Below are positions 60,589 through 64,000 of a stretch of DNA of 64,000 nt, piece after piece. This stretch comes from Roseovarius sp. (GTDB taxonomy: Bacteria > Pseudomonadota > Alphaproteobacteria > Rhodobacterales > Rhodobacteraceae). The stretch is taken from positions 40,222 to 104,221 of the forward strand of contig JACIYT010000008.1 of assembly GCA_014359765.1 (NCBI GenBank). The letters are read 5' to 3'. Each line of letters begins with the position of its first letter. Within the stretch, counting starts at the first letter, position 1. A program made the translations under genes and the position numbers. The notes beneath the pieces were generated by a model. It ran no database searches. It saw only the letters and a list, made by a program, of their open reading frames with translations, and was not told where the DNA came from.

Positions 60589-61158
60589 ATGACGGACTTC
60601 AGCGCGACTGGATTCACGCGCCGCGGCGTGCTCGCGGCCTTTGCCGCGACGCTCGTGACGGCGGCTCCGACCTTCAGCAATGCGGCAGGGTTCCTGCGCG
60701 GGGCGGGCGACATCCGCCGCCTGCGCATGGTCTCGCCGCGCACCGGGGAGCGGCTCGATACGATCTACTGGATCGAGGGCAACTACATCCCCGAGGCGAT
60801 GAAGGAGATCAATCTCTTCATGCGCGACTGGCGCACCAACCAGGCGCGCAGCATCGATCCCCGCACGGTGGACATCATCGCCGCCAGCCACAACCTGCTC
60901 GCGGCGAACGAACCCTACACGCTGCTCAGCGGCTATCGCAGCCCGCAGACCAATGCCATGCTGCGCGCGCGCTCGCGCGGGGTGGCCAAGAATTCGCGCC
61001 ACATGATCGGCGAGGCCGCCGATCTTCGCCTCGGCAGCCGCTCGGTCGATCAGATCTATCGCGCGGGGCTGGCCTGTGGCGGCGGCGGCGTGGGCAGGTA
61101 TTCGGGCTCGAACTTCGTCCACATGGATTGCGGCCCGGTGCGTTCCTGGGGGCGGTGA
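60589..61158 (+). CDS. DUF882 / M15-type peptidoglycan endopeptidase (YcbK-like)
   Basis: A 189-residue protein with a twin-arginine-like signal (GFTRRGVLAAFAATLVTAAP) and a peptidase M15_2/DUF882 domain. Zinc-ligand positions are visible in NSRHMIGEAADLR (His and Asp) and NFVHMDCGP (His). Relatives (YcbK/MepK) cleave 3-3 crosslinks, the very bonds made by L,D-transpeptidases, so the divergent pair encodes opposing activities. ATG 60589 was chosen as it directly precedes the signal; an earlier ATG at 60529 would add 20 residues. Confidence 0.92.
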   Translation: MTDFSATGFTRRGVLAAFAATLVTAAPTFSNAAGFLRGAGDIRRLRMVSPRTGERLDTIYWIEGNYIPEAMKEINLFMRDWRTNQARSIDPRTVDIIAASHNLLAANEPYTLLSGYRSPQTNAMLRARSRGVAKNSRHMIGEAADLRLGSRSVDQIYRAGLACGGGGVGRYSGSNFVHMDCGPVRSWGR

Positions 61159-61489
61159 CGGAGCAGGCTCCGGCAGATCCCCGGAAGCCCCAGGCCCGAC
61201 CGATTTCAACCAGCAAATCGGAAAACTGTTCCACGCCGCGTGCCCATGAGGCCCTGGCGCGGGCGTCCAGCCCGGGCCGCACCCGACCCTCCCCCCCGGG
61301 AGGGCGCATGGCGTCCTTGCAAATAGCCGTTCTGTTTGAGGGGCCTGGCCGACATGAACCGCCATATCCCCAGCCGCGCCGAAGCGCCCTCCCAGGCTCG
61401 GGCGCGGCCCTCGACGCGAGGTTCCGGGCACGGGGCGGGAACAATTTTCCTACCAAGGGCCGACCTGAATCCTTTTTCAGCACCCGCAG

Positions 61490-61514
61490 GGCGGCACATC
61501 GGTGCCGCCCTTTC
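61490..61514 (+). terminator. Hairpin with ATCG loop and short T run
   Basis: GGGCGGCAC, ATCG, GTGCCGCCC (perfect 9 bp), then TTT. Orientation favours plus-strand transcripts; it lies 330 bases beyond the DUF882 gene, so it may end a separate small RNA. Confidence 0.5.
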
Positions 61515-61518
61515 GCAT

Positions 61519-61548
61519 GGCCGGGCATGTCCGGTGCCATGCCCGGCC
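61519..61548. terminator. 11-bp perfect stem downstream of tRNA-Leu
   Basis: GGCCGGGCATG and CATGCCCGGCC with an 8-base loop. It lies 55 bases after the tRNA end on the minus strand and is a likely stop for that transcript; no T tract. Confidence 0.5.
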
Positions 61549-61562
61549 GCGACCTGCGGGGC

Positions 61563-61600
61563 ATTTCGGGAAATCACATTTCGGGAAATATTCGGGAAAT
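61563..61600. repeat. Triple palindromic repeat after tRNA-Leu
   Basis: ATTTCGGGAAAT occurs at 61563-61574 and 61578-61589, with a near copy lacking one T at 61590-61600. Each unit is nearly self-complementary. The cluster begins three bases from the tRNA 3' end. Confidence 0.75.
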
Positions 61601-61602
61601 AC

Positions 61603-61686
61603 TGGTGCGGGTGGTCGGACTCGAACCGACACTCCTTGCGGAAAGGGTGTTTGAGACCCTCGCGTCTACCATTCCGCCACACCCGC
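61603..61686 (-). tRNA. tRNA-Leu (CAA)
   Basis: On the minus strand the gene starts GCGGGTGTGGCGGAATGG and ends with an encoded CCA. Acceptor stem GCGGGTG pairs with CACCCGC. The anticodon loop CTCAAAC, closed by GGGT/ACCC, gives anticodon CAA (reads UUG). The long variable arm and the TTCGAGTCC T-loop fit a class II leucine tRNA. Divergent from the YqaA gene. Confidence 0.96.
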
Positions 61687-61696
61687 GCCTCAGCCG

Positions 61697-61725
61697 TCTT
61701 TAGCCGCGCAATGCGCCCGCGTCCA
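61697..61725 (-). promoter_or_regulatory. Candidate tRNA-Leu promoter
   Basis: On the minus strand: TGGACG, 17 bases, TAAAGA. The start would be about 4 bases before the mature tRNA 5' end. Confidence 0.5.
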
Positions 61726-61811
61726 GAGCCCGCAACACCCGCACCGGACGGGGGCTTGACCGCGCCGGCCCCGCGTGGTGTCTGCGCGCCAGTGCCCCAA
61801 GGGAGACGCAG

Positions 61812-62390
61812 ATGCTGCGCGCGCTCTACGACCGGACGATCCGCTTGGCCGAGCATCCCCGCGCGCTCTGGGCGCTCGCGGCGGTCGCCTTTGCCGAAAG
61901 CTCGGTCTTTCCGATCCCGCCCGATGTGGTGATGATCCCGATGATTCTCGCCCGACCCTCGCGGGCCTGGCTCATCGCCACGGTGGCGCTCATCGCGTCG
62001 GTGCTCGGCGGGATGCTCGGCTATGCCATCGGCGCCTTTGCCTATGAGGAGATCGGCCAGCCGATCCTCGCCGCGCTCGGCAAGACCGAGGCCATGGCCG
62101 CCTTCAACAGCCGCTTCAACGATTTCGGCTTCTGGGCGGTGCTGACCGCGGGCGTGACGCCCTTTCCCTACAAGGTCATCACCATCATGTCGGGCTGGAG
62201 CGCGATGCCGCTCGGCACGTTCATCGCCACCTCGATCCTGGCACGCGCGATCCGGTTCCTTCTGGTGGCGGCGCTCTTGTGGAAATTCGGCGCGCCGGTG
62301 CGCGACTTCATCGAGCGGCGGCTCGGCCTGCTGTCCATCCTCTTCGTGCTGCTGCTGTTTGGCGGTTTCTACCTCACGCGCTACCTGTGA
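61812..62390 (+). CDS. YqaA/DedA-family membrane protein
   Basis: A 192-residue inner-membrane protein with four to five helices and the VTT-domain features ALAAVAFAESSVFPIPPDVV and VLTAGVTPFPYKVITIMSG, which mark the YqaA branch. DedA-type proteins are linked to phospholipid recycling and membrane potential; YqaA itself is poorly known. AAGGGAG lies about 7 bases before the ATG. Followed after 4 bases by dsbB. Confidence 0.9.
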   Translation: MLRALYDRTIRLAEHPRALWALAAVAFAESSVFPIPPDVVMIPMILARPSRAWLIATVALIASVLGGMLGYAIGAFAYEEIGQPILAALGKTEAMAAFNSRFNDFGFWAVLTAGVTPFPYKVITIMSGWSAMPLGTFIATSILARAIRFLLVAALLWKFGAPVRDFIERRLGLLSILFVLLLFGGFYLTRYL

Positions 62391-62394
62391 CCTC

Positions 62395-62856
62395 ATGACC
62401 CGACAAGAGATCCTCATCCTTCTCGCCGCCGCCGGTTCCGCCGCGCTGCTCATCGGCGCGCTCGCCTTCCAGCACATCGGCGGCATGGCGCCGTGCAAGC
62501 TCTGCCTCTGGCAGCGCTGGCCGCATGGTGTGGCGATCGGCGCGGGCGCGCTCGGGCTCTTCGCGCGGCCAGTGCCCGGGGCCGGTCTCGGGGCGCTCGC
62601 AGCCCTCGCCACCGCGCTCATCGGCGGCTATCACACCGGGGTGGAGCGGGGCTGGTGGCAGGGGCCGTCGGATTGCTCGGGCGGGCCGGTCGCGGGGCTG
62701 AGCAGCGACGAGCTCCTTGCCCGGATCATGGCCGCGCCGCTGGTGCGCTGCGACGAGGTGCCATGGGAGATGTGGGGCCTGTCGATGGCAAGCTGGAACG
62801 CGCTGGCCTCGGCCGGCCTGGCGGTGATCTGGCTGATGGCGTTGCGCGCGCGCTAA
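62395..62856 (+). CDS. dsbB: Disulfide bond formation protein B
   Basis: A 153-residue, four-helix quinone reductase that reoxidises the periplasmic thiol oxidase DsbA. Redox pairs are Cys34/Cys37 (MAPCKLCLWQRWPH) and Cys94/Cys119 (PSDCSGG and VRCDEVPWEMWG). The start MTRQEILILL was set at the ATG 4 bases after the YqaA stop. No dsbA is in the window. Confidence 0.94.
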   Translation: MTRQEILILLAAAGSAALLIGALAFQHIGGMAPCKLCLWQRWPHGVAIGAGALGLFARPVPGAGLGALAALATALIGGYHTGVERGWWQGPSDCSGGPVAGLSSDELLARIMAAPLVRCDEVPWEMWGLSMASWNALASAGLAVIWLMALRAR

Positions 62857-62898
62857 CCGCGGCCAACATGCCGCCATAGGATCACCAGGGAGGCCCCC

Positions 62899-63828
62899 AT
62901 GGAACCCAAGGACATCATTCTCATCGGCGCGCCCGTCGATAGCGGCAAGGACCGGCGCGGCTGTCTCATGGGGCCTGATGCCTATCGCACCGCCGGGCTT
63001 GCCGAGGCGCTGGCCGATCTCGGCCACCGCGTGCGCGATCGGGGCAATCTCGCCCCCGCCCCCGCCACGCGCGCGCCCGCGATGCCGCCCCATGTCCACA
63101 AGCCCGCCGAAACGGCGGGCTGGACCGCAACCCTGATCCGCGCCGCCGAAGAGGCCATGGACGAAGGGCTGCCGGTCTTTCTCGGCGGCGATCACAGCCT
63201 CTCGCTCGGCTCGGTCGCGGGCGTCGCGGCCCATGCCGCGCGCACGGGGCAGGCGCAATTCGTGCTCTGGCTCGATGCCCATGGCGATTACCACACCCCG
63301 CAGAGCAGCACGTCGGGCAATCTCCACGGCACGCCGATCGGCTATGTGACGGGGCGCGCGGGGTTTCACGGATTTCCGCTGGTGCGCCATCCGGTGCCCG
63401 AGGAAAACATCTGCCTGCTTGGCCTGCGCTCGGTCGATGCGCCCGAGCGCGCGGCGCTCGCGCGCACACGCATCCGTCGCCATGACATGCGCGAGATCGA
63501 CGAGCACGGCATCTCGCGCCCGCTGGCGGCCTTTCTCGACCATGTGGCAGCGCGCGGCGGCGCGCTGCATGTCAGCCTCGACGTGGATTTCCTCGATCCC
63601 GCCATTGCCCCCGCCGTCGGCACGAACGTGCCCGGCGGGGCCACCATCCGCGAGGCGCATCTGGTGATGGAGATGATTTGCGACTCGGGGCTGATGACCT
63701 CGCTCGATCTGGCCGAGCTGAACCCGTTTCTCGACGAGCGCGGGCGCACCGCGCAGGTGATGGTCGATCTCGCCGCCTCGGCGCTCGGCCGCCGCGTCTT
63801 TGACCGTCCGACCCGCGCCCATGACTGA
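62899..63828 (+). CDS. Arginase
   Basis: Manganese ureohydrolase of 309 residues. Metal ligands are present in FLGGDHSLSLGS, WLDAHGDYHTPQSS and VSLDVDFLDPAIAP, and the substrate loop SSTSGNLHGTPIG favours arginase (arginine to ornithine and urea) over agmatinase. The opening LIGAPVDSGKDRRGCLMGPD is typical. A GGGAGG ribosome site lies 5-10 bases before the ATG. An insertion sequence begins 12 bases after its stop. Confidence 0.94.
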   Translation: MEPKDIILIGAPVDSGKDRRGCLMGPDAYRTAGLAEALADLGHRVRDRGNLAPAPATRAPAMPPHVHKPAETAGWTATLIRAAEEAMDEGLPVFLGGDHSLSLGSVAGVAAHAARTGQAQFVLWLDAHGDYHTPQSSTSGNLHGTPIGYVTGRAGFHGFPLVRHPVPEENICLLGLRSVDAPERAALARTRIRRHDMREIDEHGISRPLAAFLDHVAARGGALHVSLDVDFLDPAIAPAVGTNVPGGATIREAHLVMEMICDSGLMTSLDLAELNPFLDERGRTAQVMVDLAASALGRRVFDRPTRAHD

Positions 63829-63840
63829 ACCGCCGTCAGC

Positions 63841-64000
63841 CAGGGGAATCGCATTTGAGAAATAGCGCTGGCGCTGCGGGGTGATGTGGATTCTTCTGGG
63901 GGTTGCCTGGATGGAGGAATCCGATGCCGTCGCTGATCACGATCTTTCGCGAGATACCCGACCCGCGCTGCGGGAATGCGCAGCGCCATGACCTTCTCGA
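63841..64000 (+). mobile_element. Left end of an ISAs1-type insertion sequence (cut by window edge)
   Basis: A likely terminal repeat starts at CAGGGGAATCGCATTTGAGA, 12 bases after the arginase stop, followed by a short leader and the transposase start. The right end, second inverted repeat and target duplication lie outside the window. Family is inferred from the transposase start. Confidence 0.75.
63924..64000 (+). CDS. ISAs1-family transposase, first 25 codons
   Basis: The visible peptide MPSLITIFREIPDPRCGNAQ continues RHDLL to the window edge. It matches the N-terminal DDE_Tnp_1-associated segment of ISAs1 transposases (IPDPR-x-x-x-x-x-RH-x-L). GGAGGA lies 5 bases before the ATG. Incomplete, so intactness cannot be judged. 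Confidence 0.85.
   Translation, partial: MPSLITIFREIPDPRCGNAQRHDLL

Larger units (their letters stand above)
61159..61602. other. Intergenic region with several hairpins, no credible protein gene
   Basis: 444 bases between the DUF882 gene and tRNA-Leu. Elements: CGGAG/CTCCG hairpin just after the stop (61160-61173), CCCTCCC/GGGAGGG hairpin (near 61290), a CTGAA/TTCAG hairpin with TCCTTT loop (near 61467), and the two strong stems and triple repeat listed separately. Part may be an unrecognised small RNA. Confidence 0.4.

Noticed and set aside
61159..61602. 4.5S RNA, tmRNA, RNase P RNA or 6S RNA in this gap
   Set aside because: None of the diagnostic conserved motifs of these RNAs was found.
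61603..61686. Protein frame across the tRNA-Leu on the plus strand
   Set aside because: The sequence folds as a complete leucine tRNA with encoded CCA on the minus strand.
61603..61686. Integrative element attached at tRNA-Leu
   Set aside because: No integrase gene or duplicated tRNA 3' end was seen in the window; the nearby repeats do not match the tRNA sequence.

Overview
The window is high-GC DNA with tightly packed, often overlapping genes. It looks like the chromosome of a marine-type Rhodobacteraceae (Roseobacter group) alphaproteobacterium. This rests on the protein families and gene orders: xseB-ispA-dxs; dac-tmk-holB-tatD-MBL; RNase E with an acidic, arginine-rich insertion in its S1 domain; IalB, DUF882 and DUF853 proteins; TRAP and TAXI transporters; an ADP-forming acyl-CoA synthetase. 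The genus cannot be named from sequence alone.

Layout. 1-4.9 kb is housekeeping: the 3' part of purF, a small GspC/PilP-like protein, a PpiD-like periplasmic chaperone and trpE. 5.1-28.4 kb is an accessory-looking catabolic block. It has a minus-strand run (CoA-transferase III, acyl-CoA dehydrogenase, fused ADP-forming acyl-CoA synthetase, IclR regulator, TRAP dctQMP), a plus-strand run (split acyl-CoA synthetase alpha/beta, MaoC hydratase, acyl-CoA dehydrogenase, a thiolase-like protein without the nucleophilic cysteine, a DUF35 partner), a second minus-strand run (unknown permease, IpdA/IpdB-like CoA-transferase, TAXI binding protein, fused TRAP permease) and a plus-strand pair of acyl-CoA dehydrogenases followed by an overlapping 38-codon Cys-rich micro-ORF. 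Together these suggest uptake of carboxylates, CoA activation, alpha-beta desaturation, hydration and C-C cleavage. The set resembles the steroid side-chain toolbox of actinobacteria, but the substrate is unknown.

28.4-34 kb is a compact minus-strand unit (dac, tmk, holB, tatD, MBL hydrolase, AEC permease). 34-41.4 kb carries an SPFH-GYF protein with a zinc-ribbon membrane partner, a nitroreductase, pgk, two tandem cyclophilins, a DUF3179 protein and purQ. 41.4-44.6 kb is a dctB/dctD two-component pair whose regulator lacks the sigma-54 contact motif GAFTGA. 45-54.3 kb holds rne, tusA, ccdA, dtd, fba, the dxs-ispA-xseB operon and an APH-type kinase.

54.3-61.2 kb holds a HerA-like ATPase, a candidate sRNA with an intrinsic terminator, a strongly structured leader ahead of an IalB-type protein, a NodE/NodF-like ketosynthase and acyl carrier protein, an L,D-transpeptidase and a DUF882 peptidase. 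61.6-64 kb has tRNA-Leu(CAA), a YqaA/DedA protein, dsbB, arginase, and the left end of an ISAs1-type insertion sequence cut by the window edge.

No rRNA, CRISPR array, prophage or replication origin was seen. Promoters, operators and RNA structures were read by eye and are hypotheses.
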